This document shows positions 8,373 to 19,126 of a stretch of DNA of 38,596 nt, one piece after another. The translations under genes were made by a program, and so were the position numbers. Source of the stretch: Pseudomonadota bacterium (GTDB lineage: Bacteria > Pseudomonadota > Alphaproteobacteria > Kiloniellales > JACOMY01); the NCBI GenBank assembly GCA_029781795.1, contig JAKOWB010000314.1, forward strand, positions 1 to 38,596, read 5' to 3'. Numbering within the stretch: the stretch's first letter is position 1; each line of letters starts with the position of its first letter. The notes beneath the pieces are model-generated. The model did no database searches. It was not told the DNA's origin and saw nothing but the letters and a program-made list of their open reading frames with translations.

Positions 8373-9181
8373 TGTCCGCCGCGGCCGCCCCCACCCAGCG
8401 GCGGCGCGACGGCCGGCTGCGCCGCTTCTACCAGGCGCGCTGCTTCTACCGGCTGATGCGGCTGCTGCAGGGCACGCCGCTGTTCTATCCCTTCCATCAC
8501 CTCTCGATCAGCGGCGACTTCCGCCACCTGGAGGTGGCGCCCGACAGCGACCTGGTGGTCGAGGGCGCGCAGCGCAGCGCCACCTCCTTCACCTTCCACG
8601 CCTTCGCCGCGGCGAACGACACCGCGGGCCGGCCGCCGCTGAAGGTCGCGCGCCACCTGCACGCCGCCGCGCAGTACCGCCGCGCGGCGCGCTGGAAGGT
8701 GCCGGCATTGCTGTTGCTGCGCGACCCGGCCGACTGCGCGCGCTCCACCGCGCTGTTCCACCGCCGCACCTCGCCCCGGCAGGTGCTGAAGATGTGGATC
8801 GCCTTCCACCGCTCGGCCTGGCGCTGGCGCCGTCACCTGCTGGTGGTGCCCTTCGCCGTGGCGACGCGCAGCCCGGGGCTGGTGATCGCCGCCGCCAACC
8901 GCCGCTTCGGCCGCGACTTCGCCCCCTGGCCGGCGACGCCGCTGGCCGGCGCGCTGGTGATGAAGCGGCTGGAGGAGGCCAACAACAAGCGCGACGGCGG
9001 CAACGCGCTGACGTCCTATGTGCCCAACGCGGTGAAGGAGGAGGCCAAGCAGGGCGTCGACCTGGCCGGCTGCGAGCGCCTGCTGGCACGCGCCCGCGCC
9101 CTGCACCGCCGCTGGCTGAAGGAATCCGAGGCTTCCTTTGGCGCCCCCGAGGGGCTAGACAGGCCCGCCGCCTCGCCCTGA
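8372..9181 (+). CDS. Sulfotransferase-like protein
   Basis: 269-residue protein. VVEGAQRSATSFTFHAF near residue 50 resembles the 5' phosphosulfate-binding loop of PAPS-dependent sulfotransferases, and LLLLRDPADCARSTALF near residue 110 resembles the 3' phosphate motif (RDPxxxxxS). The remainder is Arg/His-rich and basic, without a signal peptide or clear membrane segment. The acceptor is unknown; polysaccharide or lipid are usual in the family. The GTG start at 8372 overlaps the ispG stop by one base, so it is probably translated by coupling. hisS follows 30 bases later with its own strong ribosome-binding site. The family call rests on two motifs only. Confidence 0.65.
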   Translation: MSAAAAPTQRRRDGRLRRFYQARCFYRLMRLLQGTPLFYPFHHLSISGDFRHLEVAPDSDLVVEGAQRSATSFTFHAFAAANDTAGRPPLKVARHLHAAAQYRRAARWKVPALLLLRDPADCARSTALFHRRTSPRQVLKMWIAFHRSAWRWRRHLLVVPFAVATRSPGLVIAAANRRFGRDFAPWPATPLAGALVMKRLEEANNKRDGGNALTSYVPNAVKEEAKQGVDLAGCERLLARARALHRRWLKESEASFGAPEGLDRPAASP

Positions 9182-9211
9182 GGCGTCGATCCTCAGAGGA
9201 GATTACCCCCC

Positions 9212-10465
9212 GTGTCCACGCTGCAGCCCGTCCGCGGAACCCATGACCTGTTGCCGGCCGAGATGCGCCGGCACCGGCATGTGACCGAGACCGCGCGCGC
9301 CGTGGCCGAGCGCTATGGCTACCTGCTGATGGCGACGCCGATCTTCGAGTTCACCGAGGTCTTCAAGCGCACGCTGGGCGAGGCCACCGACATCGTCACG
9401 AAGGAGATGTACACCTTCGAGATGCGCGAGGGCGAAAGCATCACCCTTCGCCCGGAGAACACCGCCAGCGTCTGCCGCGCCTACATGTCGAACGGCCTGC
9501 AGCAGGAGCTGCCGCTGAAGTTCTTCTATGCCGGCCCGATGTTCCGCCACGAGCGGCCGCAGAAGGGCCGCCAGCGCCAGTTCCACCAGATCGGCGTCGA
9601 GCTGTTCGGCGTGCCGGAGCCGGCGGGCGACGTCGAGATCATCGCCTGCGGCCAGCGCATCCTGGCGGAACTCGGCCTCGCCGACCGCATCACGCTGGAG
9701 CTGAACACGCTGGGCGACCCGGAGAGCCGCAAGGCCTACCGCGCCGCGCTGGTCGACTATTTCGGGCAGCACCTGAAGGACCTGTCCGCGGACAGCCGCG
9801 AGCGGCTGGAGCGCAATCCGCTGCGCATCCTCGACAGCAAGGACGCCGGCGACCGCAAGGTCGTGGCCGGCGCGCCCTCCTTCGCCGACTACCTGACGCC
9901 GGCGGCGGCGGACTTCTTCGCCGCGGTGAAGGCCGGCCTCGAAGAGCTCGGCATCGGCTATCAGCTCAACCCGCGCCTGGTGCGCGGCCTCGACTACTAC
10001 TGTCACACCGCCTTCGAGTTCACCACCGAGCACCTGGGCGCCCAGGGCACGGTGATGGGTGGCGGGCGCTACGACTACTTGGTCGAGACCATGGGCGGGC
10101 CGGCCACGGCCGGCGTCGGCTGGGCCGCCGGCGTCGAGCGCCTGGCCATGATGCTGCTGGCCGAGCCGCCGGCACCCCGCCCCTTCGCCCTGGTGCCGAT
10201 CGGCCCCGCCGCCGAGGCCGCCGCGCCGAAGCTGGCCGAGGCGCTGCGCGCCGCTGGCCTGGCGGTCGACCTCGGCTTTTCCGGCAAGGTGGCCAAGCGC
10301 ATGAAGCGCGCCGACAAGCTGGGCGCCCCCGCCGCCATCCTGATCGGCGACGACGAGCTGGCCGCCGGCGAGGCGACGGTGAAGGACCTGGCCAGCGGCC
10401 AGCAGCAGCGCGTGGCCCTGGCTGCCCTGGCCGCGCACCTGCGGGCGCTGCCGCCGCCCGCGTGA
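9212..10465 (+). CDS. hisS: Histidine-tRNA ligase
   Basis: 417-residue class II aminoacyl-tRNA synthetase that charges tRNA-His. It begins with QPVRGTHDLLP. Motif 2 is at FRHERPQKGRQRQFHQIGVE, the histidine-specific RGLDYYCHTAFEF lies at about residue 261, and motif 3 is in TAGVGWAAGVERLAMMLL. The C-terminal anticodon-binding domain runs from about 330 to the end. Length is normal. The GTG start at 9212 has AGAGGAGA about 10 bases upstream. The stop TGA overlaps the GTG of the following methyltransferase gene. Confidence 0.96.
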   Translation: MSTLQPVRGTHDLLPAEMRRHRHVTETARAVAERYGYLLMATPIFEFTEVFKRTLGEATDIVTKEMYTFEMREGESITLRPENTASVCRAYMSNGLQQELPLKFFYAGPMFRHERPQKGRQRQFHQIGVELFGVPEPAGDVEIIACGQRILAELGLADRITLELNTLGDPESRKAYRAALVDYFGQHLKDLSADSRERLERNPLRILDSKDAGDRKVVAGAPSFADYLTPAAADFFAAVKAGLEELGIGYQLNPRLVRGLDYYCHTAFEFTTEHLGAQGTVMGGGRYDYLVETMGGPATAGVGWAAGVERLAMMLLAEPPAPRPFALVPIGPAAEAAAPKLAEALRAAGLAVDLGFSGKVAKRMKRADKLGAPAAILIGDDELAAGEATVKDLASGQQQRVALAALAAHLRALPPPA

Positions 10466-11280
10466 CCTGGCAGCCCACGCCCGGCGCCGTCGAGCGGCTC
10501 TTCGCGCTGCAGGCCGAGGCCGACCTGTTCGAGCAGCTGGTGGCCGCGCTGGCCCAGCGACTGCTGTTGCCGGGCGACGGCGCGGTGGATGGCGGCGCCT
10601 GCTACGGCCGCCATACCCTCGGCCTGGCCCGCGCCGTCGGACCGCGCGGCTGGGTGCTGGCGGTCGAGCCACGCCCCGCGCTCGCCCGCCGCCTGGCGCT
10701 GCTGCTCAGCCCCGCCACCGGTCTGCCGCAGGTCATGGTGGCTGCCGTGGCACTGGCGGCGGCGGACGGCGAGGCGAGCTTCCACCAGATCACCGACGGC
10801 CCGGAGGCCGGCAACTACAGCGGCCTGCGCTTGCGCCAGGTGCCGGAACTGGCGGCGCCGAGCGTCGCGGTCCTGACCGTCGCCTGCCGTACGCTTGACA
10901 GCCTGGCCGCCGGCCGCGAGCGCCTGGCCTTCGTCAAGCTCGACCTGGAGGGCGGCGAGTTCGACGCGCTGCGCGGCGGCCGGCAGAGCCTGGTACGCCA
11001 TCGCCCGGCGGTGGTCTTCGAGTGCGGCCGGGGCAACGCGGCCGCGCTCTATGGCTACGATGCGTCGGACTACTTCGGCTTCTTCGAGGCGGTCGGCTAT
11101 CGCCTCTTCGATATCTTCGGTCAGCCTTTCGGTCCCGCCGACTGGACCCGTCCAGGCGTTCCCTACTACCGCGTCGCCGTACCGCGCGGCAGCGGCGCCG
11201 AGGCGCGCGTCCTGTCCGACCTGCCGGGCCTGGTCTGCGCCGCGCTGTCGCGCGACGGCCAGCGGCGGCGACTGTGCTAG
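10462..11280 (+). CDS. FkbM-family SAM-dependent methyltransferase
   Basis: 272-residue protein. The SAM-binding glycine loop is DGGACYGRHTLGLARAVG (about residue 40), followed by VLAVEPRPALARRL. The FkbM hallmark FVKLDLEGGEFDALRGG lies at about 155-171, then PAVVFECGRGN. FkbM-type enzymes O-methylate sugars or other hydroxyls on glycans and secondary metabolites; the substrate here is unknown. The GTG start overlaps the hisS stop (GTGA), so translation is probably coupled. hemA starts 22 bases after its stop. Confidence 0.82.
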   Translation: MTWQPTPGAVERLFALQAEADLFEQLVAALAQRLLLPGDGAVDGGACYGRHTLGLARAVGPRGWVLAVEPRPALARRLALLLSPATGLPQVMVAAVALAAADGEASFHQITDGPEAGNYSGLRLRQVPELAAPSVAVLTVACRTLDSLAAGRERLAFVKLDLEGGEFDALRGGRQSLVRHRPAVVFECGRGNAAALYGYDASDYFGFFEAVGYRLFDIFGQPFGPADWTRPGVPYYRVAVPRGSGAEARVLSDLPGLVCAALSRDGQRRRLC

Positions 11281-11302
11281 ACTGCGGGCCAGGTTAGGCA
11301 AC

Positions 11303-12603
11303 ATGCAGCCCGCGATCGACAACCCCTGGCGCCAGCTCTTCACCGTCGGCGTGACCTTCCGCACGGCGCCGGCCGGCGTGCGCGACCGCCTGCTGGTGCC
11401 CGACGCGGCGGAGCCCGCGCTCTATGGCGTGCTGCGGGCGCAGGGCCTGGCCGAGGCGGTGCTGCTCTCCACCTGCGACCGGGTGGAGGTGGTGGGCCTG
11501 GCGGGCGATCCGGCGCTGGGCGCCGAGCGCGCGCTCGCCGCCGTCGCGGCGCGCGCCGGGCTCGATCCCGCCGACCTCAAGGTGCTGTCGGTGCAGCACG
11601 CCGGCCTCGACGCCGTGCGCCACCTCTTCGCCATCGCCGCCGGCCTCGACAGCCAGGTACTGGGCGAGCCGCAGGTGCTGGGCCAGGTGAAGGAGGGCGA
11701 GGCGCGGGCCCGTCTGCTGGGCCGCGCCGGCGGCACGGACCTGGCGCTGGGCGGCGCCGGCGCGCGGCTGGAGCAGCTCTTCGCCGCCGCCTTCCAGGCG
11801 GCCAAGCGGGTGCGCAGCGAGACACGTCTCGGCGAGCATCCCGTCTCGCTCGCCGCCGCCGCCGTTCGGGTCGCCCGCACGCTGCATGGCGAGCTGGGCA
11901 GCAGCCGCCTGCTGCTGCTGGGCCTCGGCGAGATGGGCGAGATCCTGGCCGGCGACTTCCGCGACGCCGGCCTCGGCCAGGTCACGGTACTGCACGAGCG
12001 GCTGGAGCGGGCCGAGGCCGCGGCGCTGCGCCTGGGCGGCCAGGCCCGTCCCTGGGACGCGCTGGCCGAGGCGCTGGTGGAGGCCGACATCGTCGTCACC
12101 GCGCGCGGCTCCGGCAGCCTGCTGCTGACCGCCCCGCAGCTGCGCCAGGCGCTGAAGGCGCGGCGCTTTCGCCCGATCCTGGTGATCGACGCGGCCCTGC
12201 CGGCCGACGTCGACCCCGCGGTCGACCGGCTGGACGCCGCCTTCCGCTATACCCTGGCCGATCTGGAGCGCCTGGCCAGCGAGGGCAAGACCACGCGCGA
12301 GGGCAGCGCGGTGGCCGCCTGGCGCGTGCTGGGCGAGGAGCTGCTGGCCTTCCAGCGGGCCCAGGCCGAGCGTGGCGGCGCCGAGGCGCTGGTCGCGCTG
12401 CGCGCGCATGCCGAGGCGCTGCGCCGCGACGTGTTGCGGGACGGACGGCTCGACGCCGAGGCGGCGACCGCGCTATTGCTGAAGCGGCTGCTGCACCAGC
12501 CCAGCGAGGCCCTGCGCCTGGCCGCCGCGAGCGGGCCGGTCGAGCAGGCCGAGCTGGAGAACGCGCTGCGGCGCCTCTTCCCGCTCGAGGACAAGGACCC
12601 GAC

Positions 12604-12607
<4 letters not shown>
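11303..12607 (+). CDS. hemA: Glutamyl-tRNA reductase
   Basis: 434-residue NADPH-dependent enzyme of the C5 pathway that reduces glutamyl-tRNA to glutamate semialdehyde for tetrapyrrole synthesis. The catalytic region reads [12 protein letters not shown], where most homologues have STCNR, so the nucleophilic Cys is present but Asn is replaced by Asp. The family signature [20 protein letters not shown] follows, then an NAD(P)-binding domain with [11 protein letters not shown] (about 200) and a helical dimerisation domain. ATG at 11303. The stop overlaps the prfA start by GTGA. The order hemA-prfA-prmC is the same as in enterobacteria, while most alphaproteobacteria make ALA by the Shemin route instead. 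Confidence 0.92.
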
Positions 12608-13673
<1,066 letters not shown>

Positions 13674-13677
<4 letters not shown>

Positions 13678-14528
13678 CCACGCTCGGCGCCTTTCTGGAC
13701 CGCGCCACCGCCACACTGCGAGCCGCCGGCATCGCGGCGCCGCGCCACGAGGCGCGCTGGGTCATCGACGCCATCCTGGGCGAGCGGCGGCTGGACGGCG
13801 CGCGCCGGCTGTCGGCGGCGGAGGCCGAGCGGCTGGAAGCCGCCCTGGCCCGCCGCGCCGCGCGCGAACCGCTGGACCGCATCCTGGGCGAGCGCGAGTT
13901 CTGGAGCCTCGCTTTCCGCCTCTCGCCGGCGACGCTCTCGCCGCGGCCGGACAGCGAGACGCTGGTCGAAGCGGCGCTGTCCCTGCTGGCCGACCGCAGG
14001 CGGGCCTGGCGGCTGCTCGATCTCGGCACCGGCAGCGGCGCGCTACTGCTGGCGCTGCTGAGCGAACTGCCGGCGGCCAGCGGCGTCGGTGTCGACCTGG
14101 CGCCCCAGGCCGTGGCGACGGCGGCGGAGAACGCGCGGCGGCTCGGCCTTGCCGGACGGGCGAGATTCGCCGTGGACGACTGGGCGGCGCAAGAGACAGG
14201 CCCCTTCGACCTGGTGATCAGCAATCCGCCCTACATCGAGAGCGCGGCGGTCGCGACGCTGGAGCCGGAGGTGCGACGCTTCGACCCGCCGCTGGCGCTG
14301 GATGGTGGCGCCGACGGCCTCGCCGCCTATCGCGCGCTGCTGCCCGCCGCCCGCCGCCTGCTGGCGCCAAGTGGCTGGCTGGTGCTGGAGCTCGGCCAGG
14401 GGCAGGCTGACGCGGTCGCCACCCTTGCACGGGGCGCGGGGTTTACCCATGTCTCTACCCGCGACGATCTGTCGGGCATTGCCCGGGCCCTGCTGGCACG
14501 CCAGCCGGGCGGGGCGATTGGGGGATAA
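13674..14528 (+). CDS. prmC: Release factor glutamine methyltransferase
   Basis: 284-residue SAM-dependent enzyme that N5-methylates the glutamine of the GGQ motif in release factors. The N-terminal helical domain ends with [13 protein letters not shown]; the SAM motif is [16 protein letters not shown]; the catalytic NPPY is in [15 protein letters not shown]; then [17 protein letters not shown]. Length fits the family. The start is GTG at 13674, overlapping the prfA stop by four bases; there is no separate ribosome-binding site, so reinitiation is likely. Confidence 0.95.
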
Positions 14529-14536
14529 AAAAACGC

Positions 14537-14565
14537 TTGGAAGGCCCGGGCAGCCCCGCTAGGGT
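14537..14565 (+). promoter_or_regulatory. Possible promoter of the DUF4167 gene
   Basis: TTGGAA (14537-14542), a 17-base spacer and TAGGGT (14560-14565) lie at the start of the 209-base gap between prmC and the DUF4167 gene. This leaves a leader of about 165 bases, in which I see no other clear element. The match to consensus is moderate. Confidence 0.35.
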
Positions 14566-14737
14566 CTTTTTAAGGGAAGCGCCAGGGCGACTCCCGAGGC
14601 CCGCGTGGAGCGGGCGGGCGAACCAACCCCCGACAGGTCACGCAGCGAACCGTCTGATCGCAGGGCGCGCGTGTGCCGTACCCGGGGAAGCGCCTCGATA
14701 GAACGGCCAGATTCCGAGCAACAGTCAAAGAGCTCAC

Positions 14738-15856
14738 ATGAGACAGGGCAATAACGGGCGGCGTCCGCGCGGCGGACGGCCCAACCGGCGTCCCGGACCC
14801 CTCAAGGCGCAGACCTTCGATTCCAACGGTCCCGACGTCCGTATTCGCGGCAACGCGCATCAGGTCTACGAGAAGTACCTGACGTTGGCGCGCGACTCCG
14901 GCGTCGCCGGCGACCGTGTGCTGGCCGAGAGCTACTATCAGTTCGCCGAGCACTACTACCGCATCATCCACGAATCGACGGATCCGGACTCGCCGGGCAG
15001 CCATCGCCCGCACTTCCGTGATCCGCGCTTCGACGACCGCGACTGGCAGGGCCGCGAGTGGGATGCCCCCGGCGAGGAAGACGGCTATCCCGCGCAGGAT
15101 GGCCAGGTCGGCGGCCAGGGCGGCCAGCCGCAGGGCCCGGGCGGCAACCCCCAGGGCGGCAATCCCCAGGGCGGCAACCCCCAGGGCGGCGGCCAGCAGG
15201 GCGGTGGGCAGCAGGGCGGTGGGCAGGGCGGCGGCAACTACCAGGGCGGCCAGCGCCACCAGCGGCACGACAACCGGCATGACGGCAACCGTGGCGACCG
15301 CTACGAGAGCCAGCGCTACGACAATCAGCGCGGCGAAGGCCAGCGGTACGAGGGCCAGCGCCACGAGGGCCAGCGTCATGAAGGCCAGCGTCATGAGGGC
15401 CAGCGTCATGAGGGCCAGCGTCATGAGGGCCAGCGTCACGAAGGCCAGCGTCACGAAGGCCAGCGTCACGAAGGCCAGCGCGGTGAAAGCCAGCGCGGCG
15501 ATCAGCGCCGGGAACGCACCGAGGTGTATGAGCGTCGCCAGCCGGCACCGGTCGAGGCCGTAGGGCGCGAAGACGAGGATGATCGCTCCGGGTTGGAGCG
15601 CGCACTGGGCGGCAGCCGCCCGGCCGTCGTGCCGGATCCCGCGCCCGAGGCGACTCCCGAAGCCGCGCCCGAGCCGGCATCCGAGGCCGAGGCTGCGCCG
15701 CAACCCGAGCGCGCGCCGCGCGGCGAAGGTCGCGGGCGTGGCCGTTATCGCCGCCGCAACACGACGGAGGAGGCCGGCGACGCCGGCAGCGGCCGTCGCC
15801 AGTTCCCGCCGCGCGAGGCCGCCGAGGCCGAAGAGGGCGCCGGGGAAGAGAGCTGA
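14738..15856 (+). CDS. DUF4167 domain protein with internal tandem repeats
   Basis: 372-residue, highly charged protein. The conserved DUF4167 part is N-terminal (about 1-90): a basic stretch RQGNNGRRPRGGRPNRRPG, then GNAHQVYEKYLTLARDSGVA and AESYYQFAEHYYRI. The rest looks disordered: a Gly/Gln/Asn-rich section with NPQGG units (about 125-170), a run of GQRHE pentapeptides (about 200-250) and an acidic Pro/Glu/Ala tail ending in basic residues. The basic head and RG-rich regions suggest nucleic-acid binding, but the function is unknown. The family is common in alphaproteobacteria next to prmC, as here. ATG at 14738. Confidence 0.88.
   Translation: MRQGNNGRRPRGGRPNRRPGPLKAQTFDSNGPDVRIRGNAHQVYEKYLTLARDSGVAGDRVLAESYYQFAEHYYRIIHESTDPDSPGSHRPHFRDPRFDDRDWQGREWDAPGEEDGYPAQDGQVGGQGGQPQGPGGNPQGGNPQGGNPQGGGQQGGGQQGGGQGGGNYQGGQRHQRHDNRHDGNRGDRYESQRYDNQRGEGQRYEGQRHEGQRHEGQRHEGQRHEGQRHEGQRHEGQRHEGQRHEGQRGESQRGDQRRERTEVYERRQPAPVEAVGREDEDDRSGLERALGGSRPAVVPDPAPEATPEAAPEPASEAEAAPQPERAPRGEGRGRGRYRRRNTTEEAGDAGSGRRQFPPREAAEAEEGAGEES
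15112..15246 (+). repeat. Gly/Gln/Asn-rich imperfect repeat inside the DUF4167 gene
   Basis: Degenerate tandem units of about 15 bases coding NPQGG, changing to shorter QQGGG-like units. They are coding, in frame, and GC-rich. Confidence 0.7.
15331..15495 (+). repeat. 15-bp in-frame tandem repeat coding GQRHE
   Basis: Eleven consecutive 15-base units. The central eight (15352-15471 or so) all code GQRHE; flanking units are GQRYE, GQRGE and similar. Units differ by synonymous changes (CAT/CAC, GAG/GAA) in blocks: four CAT units, then three CAC-GAA units. This suggests recent expansion by slippage or unequal exchange under protein-level selection. Confidence 0.9.
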
Positions 15857-15861
15857 TCAGG

Positions 15862-15894
15862 CCGGGCCGCGCGCTTCTTTCGGCGGCGGCCCGG
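15862..15894. terminator. Possible terminator hairpin after the DUF4167 gene
   Basis: CCGGGCCGC (15862-15870) and GCGGCCCGG (15886-15894) form a 9-bp stem with a 15-base loop just after the stop. No T-run follows, so it could instead be an mRNA-stabilising structure. The remaining DNA up to the fumarase gene shows no clear promoter. Confidence 0.3.
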
Positions 15895-16000
15895 TCGTCA
15901 CGCCCCTCGCGTCCCGCCGGGCGGGAGGAGACTTGAGGCAGAGAGCCGCGCACGCCTGCGCCAGGCGCCGGGCGCCAGCCGGCCGCAGGAGAGAGCGCGC

Positions 16001-17625
<1,625 letters not shown>

Positions 17626-17629
<4 letters not shown>

Positions 17630-18528
17630 GGCGCACCGGCCGCGTCGAAGAGGCGGCGGATCGCCTGGTCCTGCGGCCGCTGGGCAAAGAGCCCCTGGCC
17701 GCGCTGGCCGAGCGCCCGCCGCGCCGCCGCGTCGCGGCTCAGCGCCAGGCAGCGCTCCACGAGCCCGTCGTAGGGCGCGAGCGCCAGCCCGCCGGCCAGC
17801 GTGCCGATGTCGGGATCCTCGGCCGATCCTTCGCAGACCACCGGCACGGCGTTGGCCAGCAGGAAGGCGACGCGCGCGATCTCGAACACCGCGATTTCAT
17901 AGTAGTGCAGGTTCAGCACCAGGGCGGCGGCGGCAATGGCCGCATCGCGTGCCGCGTCATAGACGCCGAACAGCTGCTGCACGCGCAGGCCGGCCTTCTC
18001 GAGCGCCCGCAGCACCTGCGCGCGCCGCGCGTTCACCGAGCCATAGAACAGCACGTCGACCAGCGGCTGCGCGAGCGGCTGGATGCGGCGCAGGGCCGGG
18101 CTGTCGCCCGGCTCCAGCACGCCGGCCACCGGCAGCCCCAGCGCCGCCATCGCCGCGGCGTTGCGCCGGCTGTAGTCGAGCACGGCATGGGCGCCAAGCC
18201 AGGCGCGGTAGGCCGCCCCCAGCCAGGGCCCGCTCTCGTCGGCCTGTTCCAGATTCCACAGCAGGCTGCCCGCCGGCAGCGACGTCAGGCCGGAGAAGGG
18301 CAGCAGGTTGGCACCCAGCACGATGGGCAGGCGCCCGCCCCAGTCCGCCGGCGTGGCGGCGATCGGCGCCGAGCCGCCGGCCTGCTGGAAGCCGGCGGAC
18401 AGCGCGGTGGCGAGGTCGGCGAAGGCATCGCTGTGCGCGTAGCCCGGCGGCCGGACGATCCAGAGGCAGTGGCGGTGGGCGTGCGCCGCCCAGCCGCCGG
18501 CCAGGGCGGGGTGCGGCGCGGCGCTCAG
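17626..18528 (-). CDS. Glycosyltransferase-like protein, probable CTG start
   Basis: About 300 residues. It begins near [20 protein letters not shown] and ends with a GT4-like half: [17 protein letters not shown], then [20 protein letters not shown] and [16 protein letters not shown], resembling the donor-binding region of glycosyltransferases. The donor and acceptor are unknown. There is no ATG, GTG or TTG in frame before the conserved N-terminal region; the first is an internal GTG about 70 codons in. A CTG at 18528-18526 overlaps the stop of the DUF3501 gene as CTGA, mirroring the GTGA overlaps elsewhere here, so I place the start there. It is the last gene of the irr-rubrerythrin direction. 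Confidence 0.65.
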
Positions 18529-19115
18529 TCCAGGTCCTCCGCCAGGGCGGCGCGCGTCGCCTCGGGCAGCACGGTCATGTGACCGTAGCCCGGATGCTCG
18601 ATGCCAAGCAGGACGCGGGCACCCGGCGCCTTGAAGGCGGCGGCCTGTTCCTCGGTCAGCGGGAAGTGGATGAAGTGGACCGAGCTGGCCTTGCCCTCGG
18701 CATTGGTGCGGTCGAGGTCGTCCTCGGCCTGGCCCATGGCCCGCTGGCCGGCGATCTCCAGGAACATGGCGTGCTCGACGCCGCCGAGGCGGGCGAGGAA
18801 GGTCTTGCGGCGCTCCGGGTCGTCGATCTCGAACATCACCGTGGCGACCAGCTCGCGGCCCTGCGGGATCAGGGTGTTGTAGGCACCGAGCTCGTCCGGC
18901 ACCTGCGCCTCGCCGCCCTTCTCGATGAAGAGCATCTCGTGCACCTGATGCCACATGGTCTCGTAGTTCTCGAAGTAGAAGGTGGCAACCGGGCCGACCT
19001 CGACGCGGCGGAACTTCTTCTTCGCGACCAGCGCGCCGCGCAGCTGCTTGCGCTCGCGGGCGTAGAGGTCCATCGCCAGGATGTCGGCGGGCTCGATGCA
19101 GCGCTTGGTGGACAT
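18525..19115 (-). CDS. DUF3501 family protein
   Basis: 196-residue soluble protein of the DUF3501 family. It begins MSTKRCIEPADILAMDLYAR, followed by the conserved VGPVATFYFENYETMWHQVH and EMLFIEKGG, then ELGAYNTLIPQG and ATVMFEIDDPERR. No signal peptide, membrane segment or cofactor motif is evident. The family is often found beside a CCG-type Fe-S protein and a rubrerythrin, as here, but its role is not established. The start ATG at 19115 has AGGAACC upstream and lies 11 bases after the Fe-S gene's stop, so they are co-transcribed. Confidence 0.88.
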   Translation of the reverse strand: MSTKRCIEPADILAMDLYARERKQLRGALVAKKKFRRVEVGPVATFYFENYETMWHQVHEMLFIEKGGEAQVPDELGAYNTLIPQGRELVATVMFEIDDPERRKTFLARLGGVEHAMFLEIAGQRAMGQAEDDLDRTNAEGKASSVHFIHFPLTEEQAAAFKAPGARVLLGIEHPGYGHMTVLPEATRAALAEDLD

Positions 19116-19126
19116 GTGCGGGGTTC

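Noticed and set aside
15331..15495. Possible CRISPR-like array
   Set aside because: The 15-base units are contiguous without spacers and stay in frame within a coding gene.
14570..15703. Minus-strand frame with hydrophobic repeats of the LALMTLALMT kind, resembling a membrane protein
   Set aside because: It is the complement of the GQRHE repeat in the DUF4167 gene; the apparent membrane segments come from reading that repeat backwards.
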